A DNA stretch of 64,000 nucleotides, taken from NCBI RefSeq assembly GCF_024171645.1, contig NZ_JALKAC010000002.1, forward strand, positions 248,001 through 312,000, written 5' to 3'. Made by a program: the position numbers and the translations under genes. Of this stretch, positions 17,009-25,711 are shown one piece after another. The notes beneath the pieces are model-generated. The model was not told the DNA's origin. It was given only the letters and a program-made list of their open reading frames with translations, and searched no databases. Within the stretch, counting starts at the first letter, position 1, and every line of letters begins with the position of its first letter. Source of the DNA: Flavobacterium sp. HSC-32F16. GTDB lineage: Bacteria > Bacteroidota > Bacteroidia > Flavobacteriales > Flavobacteriaceae.

Positions 17009-18478
17009 ATGATTAAAAAGTTTATTTATCTCGAATGGAAAGCCTTTATCAGGTCGGCATCATTTGGTAAAAACCTGGCAATGAAAATTTTACTTGGGTT
17101 TTTAATGATCTATTTTTCATTAATTTTTATAGGAATGGGCGTTGGGGCATTTTACATTCTTCAAGAAATGCACCTTGAACCATTTGTAAACGTAAACAAG
17201 TTTTTGATTTATTACTTTCTTCTTGATTTAGTAATTCGTTTGCTGCTGCAATCAATTCCCGTTTTAAATATCAAACCGTTATTGGTTTTGCCTTTTAAAA
17301 AACCCGTAATTGTTCATTTTTCATTGGGCAAAACTGTTTTGTCTTTTTTTAATTGGGTTCATACCTTATTTTTTGTTCCGTTTTCAGTTGTTTTGGCAAT
17401 AGAAGGATATAACATAACAGGTATTATTTTCTGGAACTTGGCAATGTTTTCGTTTATATACATCAACAATTTTTTAAATATTATTTTAAGTAATATCGAT
17501 AAATTATTTATTGTTTTTGTTGGATTGATTCTTGTTTTGGGCGGAGCGCAATATTACAAATGGTTTGATATTACAACTTTTACAACTCACTTTTTTCTAG
17601 GGTTTTATGCTAAAAAAGGACAATTTTTAATTCCCGTTTTAGTATTGGTGGGTTTATATATTTTTAGTTTTAAATTCCTCAAAAAAAATCTCTATCTAGA
17701 CGCAGGACTTTCTGTAAAAGAAGATGTTGCTGAGACAGAAAATCTTTCGTGGCTGAATCAATTTGGAACTTTGGGAACTTTTCTGAAAAACGATATTAAA
17801 CTTATCAAAAGAAACAAAAGGTCGAAAACAACTATTTTTATGAGCTTTTTATTTTTGTTCTACGGATTTTTATTTTTTTCCGGAGGGATTGAAACCTACG
17901 ACAAACCAGTAATGCATCTTTTAGCGGGAATTTTTGTTTCGGGCGGATTTTTATTTGTCTTTGGACAATTTGTACCCAGCTGGGATAGTGCGTATTATCA
18001 ATTAATGATGACACAAAATATTCCGTATCGCGGTTATATTATGGCAAAATGGTGGCTTATTGTTATTGCCACAATTATTTCTACAATTCTGGCTTCGTTT
18101 TATATTTATTTTGGATGGTATGTTTATTTAACGATTGTTGTTGCGGCAATTTATAATATTGGAGTCAATTCACATTTAGTATTATTGGGAGGCGCATTTA
18201 CTAAAACCCCAATTGATTTAAGTAATGCCGGCGGTGCTTTTGGAGATAAAAAAGCGTTTAATGTAAGTGCAATGCTGTTAACGCTTCCTAAAATTTTACT
18301 GCCTTTGGGACTTTATGGAGCAGGAATTTATTTTGATAATAAAAACCTCGGATTAGCATTAGTTGCCGGAGCGGGCGTTTTAGGTTTTATTTTTAAAGAC
18401 AAGGTTTTTTCTTTAATCGAAAAAAGATATAAAATCGAAAAGTACAGTACAATAAATGCTTATAAACAAAAGAGTTAA
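17009..18478 (+). CDS. ABC transporter membrane protein, DUF5687 family
   Basis: 489 residues from the ATG at 17009 (MIKKFIYLEWKAFIRS). About twelve hydrophobic helices arranged in two halves, with a basic cytosolic linker near residue 270 (KLIKRNKRSKTT). The ABC ATPase gene follows 82 bp downstream, so this is the permease part of an ABC-2-like system. Substrate unknown. An earlier in-frame TTG is rejected because it overlaps the -7 promoter box. Confidence 0.75.
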   Translation: MIKKFIYLEWKAFIRSASFGKNLAMKILLGFLMIYFSLIFIGMGVGAFYILQEMHLEPFVNVNKFLIYYFLLDLVIRLLLQSIPVLNIKPLLVLPFKKPVIVHFSLGKTVLSFFNWVHTLFFVPFSVVLAIEGYNITGIIFWNLAMFSFIYINNFLNIILSNIDKLFIVFVGLILVLGGAQYYKWFDITTFTTHFFLGFYAKKGQFLIPVLVLVGLYIFSFKFLKKNLYLDAGLSVKEDVAETENLSWLNQFGTLGTFLKNDIKLIKRNKRSKTTIFMSFLFLFYGFLFFSGGIETYDKPVMHLLAGIFVSGGFLFVFGQFVPSWDSAYYQLMMTQNIPYRGYIMAKWWLIVIATIISTILASFYIYFGWYVYLTIVVAAIYNIGVNSHLVLLGGAFTKTPIDLSNAGGAFGDKKAFNVSAMLLTLPKILLPLGLYGAGIYFDNKNLGLALVAGAGVLGFIFKDKVFSLIEKRYKIEKYSTINAYKQKS

Positions 18479-18489
18479 TTTAGAGAATA

Positions 18490-18558
18490 TGTCAATTTGA
18501 TAATGAGATAATTTTATCAGATATAAATCTAAAATCAACAATCCAAAATCTAAAATTA
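18490..18558. repeat. AT-rich ATCTAAAATC-type intergenic repeat
   Basis: The gap between permease and ATPase genes contains copies of AATCTAAAATC and AATCCAAAATC just before the ATPase ATG. The same word family recurs at 58290-58430. Such short AT-rich repeats are dispersed in Flavobacterium intergenic DNA. Function unknown. Confidence 0.5.
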
Positions 18559-18560
18559 CA

Positions 18561-19256
18561 ATGATACAAGTAAATCAACTTTCAAAAAAATATAACGATA
18601 CTGCAGTTTTAAACATTCATAATCTTGAAATTCCAAAGGGACAAAGCTTTGGTTTGGTTGGTAACAACGGAGCAGGTAAAACTACTTTTTTTAGTTTACT
18701 TTTAGACTTGATTCAGCCTTCAACAGGATATATAAAAAACAATGATATTCAGGTAAATACAAGTGAAAACTGGAAATCTTTTACGGGTTCTTTTTTAGAT
18801 GAAAGTTTCCTTATTGGCTACCTGACTCCCGAAGAATATTTTTATTTCATTGGAGATCTTCGCCATCAAAACAAAGCCGATATTGATGCATTGTTAGCTA
18901 AACATGAAGAATTTTTTAATGGAGAAATATTAAACAACAAAAAATACCTTCGAGATTTATCAAAAGGAAACCAGAAAAAAGTGGGGATAATTGCAACCTT
19001 AATAGGTAATCCTGAAGTTGTAATTTTAGATGAACCTTTTGCAAATTTAGACCCGACAACGGTAAGTCGTTTAAAGAAAATTATCAATGAATTAGCCGAA
19101 GATCCAAACGTAACTGTTTTGGTTTCAAGCCACGATTTACAACACACGGTTGAAGTTTGTGATCGAATTGTTGCACTTAACAAAGGCGAAATCGTAAAAG
19201 ACATTCAAACTTCAAAAGAAACCTTACAGGAACTCGAATCGTTTTTTGCGGTTTAA
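18561..19256 (+). CDS. ABC transporter ATP-binding protein
   Basis: 231 residues. Walker A is GNNGAGKTT (about residue 34), the signature is DLSKGNQKKVG, Walker B is VVILDEPFANLD, and the H-loop is SSHDLQH. The LSKGN signature in place of LSGGQ is typical of ABC-2 ATPases that pair with multi-spanning permeases such as the DUF5687 protein upstream. The pair probably forms an exporter or envelope-related transporter of unknown substrate. Confidence 0.88.
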   Translation: MIQVNQLSKKYNDTAVLNIHNLEIPKGQSFGLVGNNGAGKTTFFSLLLDLIQPSTGYIKNNDIQVNTSENWKSFTGSFLDESFLIGYLTPEEYFYFIGDLRHQNKADIDALLAKHEEFFNGEILNNKKYLRDLSKGNQKKVGIIATLIGNPEVVILDEPFANLDPTTVSRLKKIINELAEDPNVTVLVSSHDLQHTVEVCDRIVALNKGEIVKDIQTSKETLQELESFFAV

Positions 19257-19298
19257 GTTTCTATATTTCAAAAAGAAGCGTATTTTTACCCGTCTTTA

Positions 19299-19319
19299 TA
19301 CTAAAAATGCTTTTTAGTA
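19299..19319. repeat. Perfect 9-bp inverted repeat upstream of sprE
   Basis: TACTAAAAA, a 3-nt loop and TTTTTAGTA form a perfect hairpin ending 25 bp before the sprE start. It could act as a weak terminator for the ABC genes or as an operator. The short AT-rich stem makes either role uncertain. Confidence 0.4.
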
Positions 19320-19343
19320 GTTAATGCTTTAAAATCAGTTCTA

Positions 19344-21959
19344 TTGAAAAAGAATACTCTTAAATATAGTTTTTTTCTTATCTTTTTTCTCTTTTTGATA
19401 GCATGTTCTACCAAGAATAACACTTTTGTCAACAGAAACTCCCACGCTTTGAGTACAAAATACAACATCTTGTACAACGGCGGACTTGGTCTTGAAAAAG
19501 GTTTACAATCTATTAAGGCCAATGATCAGGATAATTTCTGGAATCTGCTTCCTATTGAAAAAATGCAGTTTGATGAAAATTTCTCTGAAGGAGAAAAAAC
19601 AAAAAATCCTGATTTCGAAAAAGCAGAAACAAAAGCTACAAAAGCAATTCAGAAGCATTCCATGAATATTGGCGGCAGAGAAAGAAACTACCAAATTGAC
19701 GAAGCCTATTTAATGCTTGGAAAAGCAAGATATTACGATCAGCGTTTTATTCCGGCTATTGAAGCTTTTAATTACATTCTTTACAAATACCCAAACAGCA
19801 GTAATATTTATACAGCAAAAATCTGGCGCGAAAAAACCAATATGCGTTTAGGAAATGATGCCATTGTTGTAAAAAATATTAATCAGCTATTAAAAAAGAC
19901 AGATTTAAACAAACAGACTTTTTCTGATGCCAATGCTTTATTGGCCGAGGCTTTTTTAAATTTAGAAGAAAGAGACAGTGCTGTTGCAAAACTTAGAATT
20001 GCCGAAGAATTTTCGAGAATAAATGAAGATCGCGCCAGATACAAGTTTATTTTGGGACAGATGTATCAGGAAGTTGGAAATAAAGACAGCGCCGCATTTT
20101 ATTATGACGGTGTAATTGATATGAACCGCAAAGCCGATCGAAAATACATGATGCACGCTTACGCGAAAAAAGCACAGATGTATGATTATGAAAACGGTAA
20201 CGATACTATTTTTCTAAAAACATATAATAAATTGGTGGCAGATCGTGAAAACCGACCTTATTATGATGTACTTTTTTATGAAATGGGAGTTTTTTATGAT
20301 AAAAAGAAAGACAAGGAAAATGCACTGAAATTTTACAATAAATCTTTAGGCAGAAAATCTAAAGATCCATACTTGATGGCATCGGCATATCGAAATATTG
20401 GAAATATGTATTTTAAAAATACAGATTACACAATGGCTGCCAAATATTATGACAGTACATTGACAAAACTAAATCCCAAAACCAGAGAATTTGCTTTTAT
20501 AGAAAAAAACAGAAAAAATCTTGACAACGTAATTAAATACGAAGGCATTGCAAAACGCAACGACAGTATTATAAAAGTTTACGGACTGCCAGATTCTGAA
20601 AGAAAAATTTATTTTGAAAGTTATATCGCAGAACTTAAAAAGAAAGATGAAGCAAAACGAATTCTGGAAGAAAAGGAAAAAGAAAAGTTAGCGAACATAG
20701 AACGAAACAACAGCGCATCGAATGCACCAACTGCGGTTAATCCAAATTCATTAGGAAAAGCAGTTGATATGGAATCTGATGGAATTAGGCCACCTTCTGG
20801 AAATGATGCTGTGGCAAGTACTTTTTATTTCTATAACCCAACAACTGTGGCTTATGGAAAATTACAATTCAAGAAAATGTGGGGTAACCGCACTATTGGC
20901 GGAAACTGGAGATTATCGGCAATAAAAGCAGCAAACGATGCAGCGATGCTCAATGACAGTATAAACGAAGCAGATGCAAATAAACTAAAAGATACCATTG
21001 TAATTGAAAAATATACCACTGCTTTTTACGAAAAACAACTTCCAAAAACACAAATTGCTGTAGACAGCATTGGTAAAGAACGCAATTTTGCCTACTATCA
21101 GTTAGGACTTATATATAAGGAGAAATTTAAAGAATATACTTTGGCCAGCAATAAACTGGAACAGTTGTTACGCAACAATCCGGAAGAAAAGCTTATTTTG
21201 CCTTCAATGTATAATTTGTATAAAATTTACCAAATTACGGATCCTGCTAAGGCCGAAAAAATAAAATCAGACATTTCGAATAATTATCCAGGTTCAAGAT
21301 ATGCTCAGATTTTAAATAATACGAATTCAGACGATATACCATCGCCGGAAAAAGAATATCAAAAATGGTATAAACTTTTTCAGGAAGAGAAATTCGATGT
21401 TGTCTTAGATAATATTGACAATTTGATCAATCAATATTCTGGAGACGAAATTGTTTCTAAGTTTGAATTACTGAAAGCAAACACATTAGGAAAAGTAAAC
21501 GGATTAGAAGCTTATAAAAAAGGATTGGAAAATGTGGCAGATAATTACCCAAACAGTGATGAAGGTAAAAATGCCAGAGAACTTCTTGAAAAACAAGTTC
21601 CAACTTTAGAGAGATTAAATTTTACAACAGAAGATAATAAAAACTGGAAAATTTTATATTTAATTTCTAATAACGATACCAAAACGCTTAAACAAATTGA
21701 AGAAGCTATCAGAGTATTTTTGCTAGTCGAAAATTTCGAAAGATTAACGACTTCATTTGATAAATATAACAGAACACAAAGCTTTGTAGCTATTCATGGT
21801 TTAAAATCTGAGGCTTATGCCCAAGATGTTGCAGGAGTTTTTAGAGATGACAAAAAATATAAAATTACACATCCGGCAATTATTATATCTACTGATAATT
21901 ACAAAGTGGTTCAAATTAAGAAAAACCTCGAAGCCTATCTGACCCCAAAAAACCCATAA
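19344..21959 (+). CDS. sprE: Gliding motility / type IX secretion TPR lipoprotein SprE (PorW family)
   Basis: 871 residues from a TTG start. The signal peptide ends in the lipobox LIAC, with Cys21 as the lipidation site. Numerous TPR-like helical repeats follow; ARYYDQRFIPAIEAFNYIL and AYRNIGNMYFKNTDY are clear examples. The length and the N-terminal STKYNILYNGGLGLEKGL match SprE of F. johnsoniae, which is needed for gliding and secretion through the type IX system (PorW in Porphyromonas). It is periplasmic or outer-membrane anchored. The bactofilin gene follows after 4 bp, so the two are co-transcribed. Confidence 0.9.
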   Translation: MKKNTLKYSFFLIFFLFLIACSTKNNTFVNRNSHALSTKYNILYNGGLGLEKGLQSIKANDQDNFWNLLPIEKMQFDENFSEGEKTKNPDFEKAETKATKAIQKHSMNIGGRERNYQIDEAYLMLGKARYYDQRFIPAIEAFNYILYKYPNSSNIYTAKIWREKTNMRLGNDAIVVKNINQLLKKTDLNKQTFSDANALLAEAFLNLEERDSAVAKLRIAEEFSRINEDRARYKFILGQMYQEVGNKDSAAFYYDGVIDMNRKADRKYMMHAYAKKAQMYDYENGNDTIFLKTYNKLVADRENRPYYDVLFYEMGVFYDKKKDKENALKFYNKSLGRKSKDPYLMASAYRNIGNMYFKNTDYTMAAKYYDSTLTKLNPKTREFAFIEKNRKNLDNVIKYEGIAKRNDSIIKVYGLPDSERKIYFESYIAELKKKDEAKRILEEKEKEKLANIERNNSASNAPTAVNPNSLGKAVDMESDGIRPPSGNDAVASTFYFYNPTTVAYGKLQFKKMWGNRTIGGNWRLSAIKAANDAAMLNDSINEADANKLKDTIVIEKYTTAFYEKQLPKTQIAVDSIGKERNFAYYQLGLIYKEKFKEYTLASNKLEQLLRNNPEEKLILPSMYNLYKIYQITDPAKAEKIKSDISNNYPGSRYAQILNNTNSDDIPSPEKEYQKWYKLFQEEKFDVVLDNIDNLINQYSGDEIVSKFELLKANTLGKVNGLEAYKKGLENVADNYPNSDEGKNARELLEKQVPTLERLNFTTEDNKNWKILYLISNNDTKTLKQIEEAIRVFLLVENFERLTTSFDKYNRTQSFVAIHGLKSEAYAQDVAGVFRDDKKYKITHPAIIISTDNYKVVQIKKNLEAYLTPKNP

Positions 21960-21963
21960 TATA

Positions 21964-22362
21964 ATGTTTGACAAAGTGAAAAAAAACGGAACAGAACTTT
22001 TAGGAAAAACAAACCGAATTGTTGAAGGAACTTCTATTGTAGGAGACATAGTCTCAAAAGCAGATTTTAGATTAGATGGCGAATTAATTGGAAATTTTAC
22101 ATCACAAGGAAAATTAGTTATTGGCGCAACAGGCGTTATAAAGGGAGAAATCATTTGTAACAATGCCGATATTGAAGGAGAATTTCATGGAAAAATAAAA
22201 GTTCTTGAAATCCTTAATATTAAAGCAACAGCAAAAATTCATGGCGAAGTTGCCGTTGGAAAACTTTCTATAGAACCAGGAGCAGAGTTTACAGCAACAT
22301 GTACCATGCTTTCTCATTCAAATACAGTAATTATGTTAGAAGATGGAAAAGGAACCGAATAA
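21964..22362 (+). CDS. Bactofilin (polymer-forming cytoskeletal protein)
   Basis: 132 residues. The central region (about 20-115) shows the short-period right-handed beta-helix pattern of bactofilins, with hydrophobic residues every five to six positions (GELIGNFTSQGKLVIGATG, then GEIICNNADIEGEFHGKI). Flexible polar tails surround it. Bactofilins self-assemble into membrane-associated filaments and scaffold cell-wall or motility machinery. Its placement directly after sprE hints at a spatial role in motility, but co-transcription alone does not prove it. The 3' end overlaps the AtpZ-like gene by 20 bp. Confidence 0.9.
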   Translation: MFDKVKKNGTELLGKTNRIVEGTSIVGDIVSKADFRLDGELIGNFTSQGKLVIGATGVIKGEIICNNADIEGEFHGKIKVLEILNIKATAKIHGEVAVGKLSIEPGAEFTATCTMLSHSNTVIMLEDGKGTE

Positions 22363-22570
22363 TAACAGAAGAAATAAATGGCTGGCCCTCATAAACATTC
22401 CTTTTCAAATGGGGGTCATTATTTTTCTTTTCTCTTATTTCGGAACCTGGCTCGACGAAAATCATCCAAGTCCTAAAGTGTATTACAATACTATTTTTGT
22501 AATGCTTGGAGTGGGTCTTGCTTTATATAATGTCATTAGACAGGTTAATGACATTAACAAAACAAAGTAA
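22343..22570 (+). CDS. AtpZ/AtpI-like F0 assembly protein
   Basis: 75 residues with two membrane helices (IPFQMGVIIFLFSYFGTWLD and a second around VYYNTIFVMLGVGLALY) joined by a short loop. FGTWLDEN followed by the second helix is characteristic of the AtpZ/AtpI group found at the head of atp operons. These small proteins help c-ring assembly or cation supply to the ATP synthase. The start is 20 bp inside the bactofilin gene, so translation is coupled. Confidence 0.82.
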   Translation: MEKEPNNNRRNKWLALINIPFQMGVIIFLFSYFGTWLDENHPSPKVYYNTIFVMLGVGLALYNVIRQVNDINKTK

Positions 22571-22628
22571 TTTTATCCTTTATAGCGGCTTTAGATAAAA
22601 GTTGCATCTTTGCATAAAATTATTTCAA

Positions 22629-23021
22629 ATGCTTTTAAAAAATTACAAACCTGTTTTTCATTTATTTTTATTTAGTGCTGTTGCATGTATACTGCATAAA
22701 GCAGCTTTCTGTTTTTTAGAAATTGATGTTCAGAAATTCCATTACAGTATAGAATTTTTGTATTTAATTTTTTTCGGAATATCTGCTTTATTATACCTTA
22801 TATTATTAATAGTAAAAAAGAAGAATTTTCAAATAGTTGGAATGGTTTTCTTATTTGGAACTTTTACACAAATGCTGTTAGGATATTTAATTTTGCAGCC
22901 AATTTTAGAAATTAAATCCGAAACAGTCAATATTGAAAAAGTCAGTTTTTTTATAACATTTATTTTGTTTTTGTTATTTGAGACGCTTTTAACTGTCCGA
23001 TTATTAAATGAAAAGCGTTAA
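22629..23021 (+). CDS. Small four-helix membrane protein in the atp operon (AtpI position)
   Basis: 130 residues from the ATG at 22629 with four predicted membrane helices. An upstream in-frame start at 22602 is rejected because it lies across a near-consensus -7 box (CATCTTTG). It occupies the position of AtpI between the AtpZ-like gene and atpB and is probably an assembly factor. The sequence itself shows no signature I can name with confidence; I recall a Flavobacteriia family (DUF6168) in this place. Confidence 0.65.
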   Translation: MLLKNYKPVFHLFLFSAVACILHKAAFCFLEIDVQKFHYSIEFLYLIFFGISALLYLILLIVKKKNFQIVGMVFLFGTFTQMLLGYLILQPILEIKSETVNIEKVSFFITFILFLLFETLLTVRLLNEKR

Positions 23022-23069
23022 AATCACGAATATGTAAAACAAGGTTCAAAAATAATTTTTCATATCCTT

Positions 23070-23097
23070 TTGAATATTAATAAAAAATGTACCTTTG
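23070..23097 (+). promoter_or_regulatory. Promoter of atpB
   Basis: A TTG at 23070-23072 and TACCTTTG at 23090-23097 are separated by 17 bp, matching the Flavobacterium -33/-7 pair. The predicted start site lies about 38 bp upstream of the atpB ATG. This gives the structural atp genes their own transcription start. Confidence 0.65.
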
Positions 23098-23139
23098 CAC
23101 CAAATTTTAGAAACGTAAAAAAATAAGATTTTCCACGAT

Positions 23140-24315
23140 ATGGTGATTTCAAACAAACCGCTCAGCTTTATTCTTGCCGCTTTTGTAGCTTCTCTACCAA
23201 TTATGGGTTTTGCAAATCCAGAGAATGACTCAACGCATGTTCAAACTGAAACAGCTCATGAAGAGAAAGTAGTTTCACATAATGCCCATGAGGAAGGAGA
23301 GCATGCAGCTCTTGACCCTAAAGCAAAAGTGGATGCTTTTATTGATCATCACTTACAAGATTCTCATGACTTTGTTTTCTTTTCAGATGAAAAAGAAAAT
23401 AAACACTACGGTTTTTCATTACCAGTTATACTTATAGATGGTGGATTGAAAATTTTCTCATCTTCAAAATTACACCACGGAGAAGAAGTGGCAGAAGTTG
23501 ATGGAAATTTTTACAAACTAGTTCACGGTAAAATTTATAAGACAGATGCAGCCGGGACAATTAACCTGGACGAACACGGTCATCCTTCAAACGTAAAACC
23601 GTTAGATTTTTCGATTACAAAAAATGTTGTATCAATGCTTTTTGTTTCAGTATTATTATTTTTAATGTTTACTGGTTTAGCAAGATCATATAAAAAAGGA
23701 CCGATCCCAACAGGATTTGGAAGAATTTTAGAACCGCTTATTATTTTTATCAGAGACGAAATTGCAGTTCCTAATATTGGAGAGAAAAAATACCGTAAAT
23801 ATATGGGTTACCTGTTAACTGTATTTTTCTTTGTATGGTTGTTAAACTTATTAGGTATGACGCCTCTTGGAATTAACGTTACAGGAAATATTGCTATCAC
23901 AGTTTGTTTAGCAGCATTTACCTTTATTATTACACAATTTAGTGCAAACAAAGATTATTGGGGACACATTTTCTGGATGCCTGGAGTACCGGTTCCAATG
24001 AAAATCATTTTAGCTCCAATTGAAGTTTTAGGAACACTAACAAAACCATTTGCATTATTAATTCGTTTGTATGCAAATATTACTGCAGGTCACGTAGTAA
24101 TTATGAGTTTGATCGCTATGATTTTTGTGGGTAAAAATTTAGCAGCAGATTTGCCAATCTCATTAGGTTTAACATTGTTTATCTCTGTTATTGAAGTTTT
24201 AGTTGCATTTTTACAGGCGTTTATCTTCACGATGTTATCATCATTATTTATTGGTATGGCTGTTCAGGATCATGATCATGCTCACCACCACGAAGACGAA
24301 ACAGCAATTATTTAA
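23140..24315 (+). CDS. atpB: ATP synthase F0 subunit a
   Basis: 391 residues. The N-terminal ~150 residues form an extension: a signal-peptide-like helix, then His/Glu-rich sequence (HEEKVVSHNAHEEGEHAAL). The conserved channel domain follows, including FALLIRLYANITAGHVV, which carries the essential Arg of subunit a, and FLQAFIFTMLSSLFIG. Long N-terminal extensions of subunit a are usual in Bacteroidetes. It forms the proton half-channels beside the c-ring. The C-terminus is again His-rich (DHDHAHHHEDE). Confidence 0.95.
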   Translation: MVISNKPLSFILAAFVASLPIMGFANPENDSTHVQTETAHEEKVVSHNAHEEGEHAALDPKAKVDAFIDHHLQDSHDFVFFSDEKENKHYGFSLPVILIDGGLKIFSSSKLHHGEEVAEVDGNFYKLVHGKIYKTDAAGTINLDEHGHPSNVKPLDFSITKNVVSMLFVSVLLFLMFTGLARSYKKGPIPTGFGRILEPLIIFIRDEIAVPNIGEKKYRKYMGYLLTVFFFVWLLNLLGMTPLGINVTGNIAITVCLAAFTFIITQFSANKDYWGHIFWMPGVPVPMKIILAPIEVLGTLTKPFALLIRLYANITAGHVVIMSLIAMIFVGKNLAADLPISLGLTLFISVIEVLVAFLQAFIFTMLSSLFIGMAVQDHDHAHHHEDETAII

Positions 24316-24348
24316 TTTAGAAGTTTAATTTTATATATATAAATACTT

Positions 24349-24546
24349 ATGGGAACAATTCCAACTTTAGTAGGTGCAGGTTTAGTAGTGATCGGTGCAG
24401 GTTTAGGTTTAGGTAAAATCGGTGGATCTGCTATGGACGCTATTGCTCGTCAACCAGAAGCTGCTGGTAAAATTCAAACTGCGATGATTATTATCGCGGC
24501 TTTATTAGAAGGTTTAGCATTTGCTGCTTTAATCTTAGGAAAATAA
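24349..24546 (+). CDS. atpE: ATP synthase F0 subunit c
   Basis: 65 residues, a two-helix hairpin with the polar loop ARQPEA (residues 33-38) that contacts F1 and the ion-binding Glu54 in ALLEGLAF. The residue after Glu54 is Gly rather than the Ser/Thr of sodium-binding rings, and the helix-1 Gln of sodium types is Leu here, so this is a proton-type ring. A strong stem-loop follows the stop, possibly raising c-subunit mRNA stability relative to other subunits. Confidence 0.96.
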   Translation: MGTIPTLVGAGLVVIGAGLGLGKIGGSAMDAIARQPEAAGKIQTAMIIIAALLEGLAFAALILGK

Positions 24547-24558
24547 TAAAGAGAAAAA

Positions 24559-24595
24559 TAACGACATCTTTAACGGTTGGTTAAAGGTGTTGTTA
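24559..24595 (+). repeat. Stem-loop between atpE and atpF
   Basis: The 16-bp arms 24559-24574 and 24580-24595 pair with two G-U wobbles around a 5-nt loop. Only a short T run follows, so full termination is unlikely. The location, directly after the gene whose product is needed in roughly tenfold excess, suggests mRNA 3' end protection or partial attenuation. Confidence 0.7.
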
Positions 24596-24634
24596 CTTTT
24601 AAAAAAGAAATTAAATATTTAATATAGTTATAAA

Positions 24635-25135
24635 ATGGATAAGTTAATTAACGATTTTTCATTCGGATTATTCTTTTGGCAAGCTTTAATCTTGTTAGTA
24701 TTAATTTTACTTTTGGTGAAATTTGCATGGAAACCAATTATGGAATCTATTACTGCAAGAGAAGAAGGTATTAAAAATGCATTACTTTCTGCTGAAAATG
24801 CAAAGAGAGAAATGGAAAATTTACAAGCTGACAATCAAAGAATTTTGAATGAAGCTCGTGCAGAACGTGACGCGATGTTGAAAGAAGCTCGCGAAATGAA
24901 AGAGAAAATGATTGCTGATTCTAAAAACGAAGCACAAGAAGCTGGTCAAAAAATGATTGAACAGGCAAAAGCGGCTATCGAAAGTGAAAAAAATGCTGCA
25001 ATGGCAGAATTGAAATCTCAAGTTTCAACTTTATCATTAAGCATTGCTGAAAAATTATTGAAAGAAGAATTATCTAACAAAGAATCTCAAACTAAATTAG
25101 TTGAGAAAATGTTGGGTGACGTAAAGTTAAACTAA
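24635..25135 (+). CDS. atpF: ATP synthase F0 subunit b
   Basis: 166 residues. One N-terminal membrane helix (about 9-30, FFWQALILLVLILLLVKFAW) is followed by a long charged coiled coil (about 35-150), the peripheral stalk. KFAWKPI right after the membrane segment is the hallmark of subunit b. It links the F0 a subunit to the delta subunit encoded 4 bp downstream. Confidence 0.94.
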   Translation: MDKLINDFSFGLFFWQALILLVLILLLVKFAWKPIMESITAREEGIKNALLSAENAKREMENLQADNQRILNEARAERDAMLKEAREMKEKMIADSKNEAQEAGQKMIEQAKAAIESEKNAAMAELKSQVSTLSLSIAEKLLKEELSNKESQTKLVEKMLGDVKLN

Positions 25136-25139
25136 GATT

Positions 25140-25673
25140 ATGGCAAGTACAAGAGCAGCAATTCGTTATGCAAAAGCAATTCTAGACTTAGCAAACTCTA
25201 AAGGTGTTGCCGAAGCTGTCAATAACGATATGAAATCAATTGCATCTGCAATTGAAAATAATATAGAATTGAGTACATTTATTCAAAACCCAACTGCAAA
25301 AGTTGAAGTTAAAGAAAGTGCTCTTTTAGAAGTTTTCGCAGATGTAAATGGTGTGACTAAAGGTTTATTCCATTTATTATTTGAAAACAAAAGATTTGAA
25401 ATTCTAGATGCAATTGCAATAGAATACAATAAATTATTTGATGAAAATAATGGTGTTGAAGTAGCAAAAGTTACTACAGCGATTCCTATGGATGCTGCTT
25501 TAGAAGCTAAAGTTTTAGCAAAAGTTGCAACTTTATCAGATAAAAAAATTACAATTGAAAATATAGTAGATCCTTCAATAATTGGCGGATTTATTTTGAG
25601 AATAGGAGATAATCAATACAATGCTTCTGTTGCAAACAGATTACAGGTATTAAAAAGAGAGTTAAGTAATTAG
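25140..25673 (+). CDS. atpH: ATP synthase F1 subunit delta
   Basis: 177 residues. RAAIRYAKAILDLANSKG at the N-terminus and DPSIIGGFILRIGDNQYNAS near the C-terminus are the two family signatures (N-terminal helical bundle and C-terminal beta domain). It connects the b-subunit stalk to the alpha subunits at the top of F1. The gene is 4 bp after atpF and 38 bp before atpA. Confidence 0.95.
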   Translation: MASTRAAIRYAKAILDLANSKGVAEAVNNDMKSIASAIENNIELSTFIQNPTAKVEVKESALLEVFADVNGVTKGLFHLLFENKRFEILDAIAIEYNKLFDENNGVEVAKVTTAIPMDAALEAKVLAKVATLSDKKITIENIVDPSIIGGFILRIGDNQYNASVANRLQVLKRELSN

Positions 25674-25711
25674 TTTTATTACACATAAAAGTGTCTAAAT
25701 TATAAATTAAG

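Noticed and set aside
24349..24546. Sodium-dependent c-ring
   Set aside because: The residue after Glu54 is Gly and the helix-1 Gln of sodium-binding rings is Leu, so the sodium ligands are missing.
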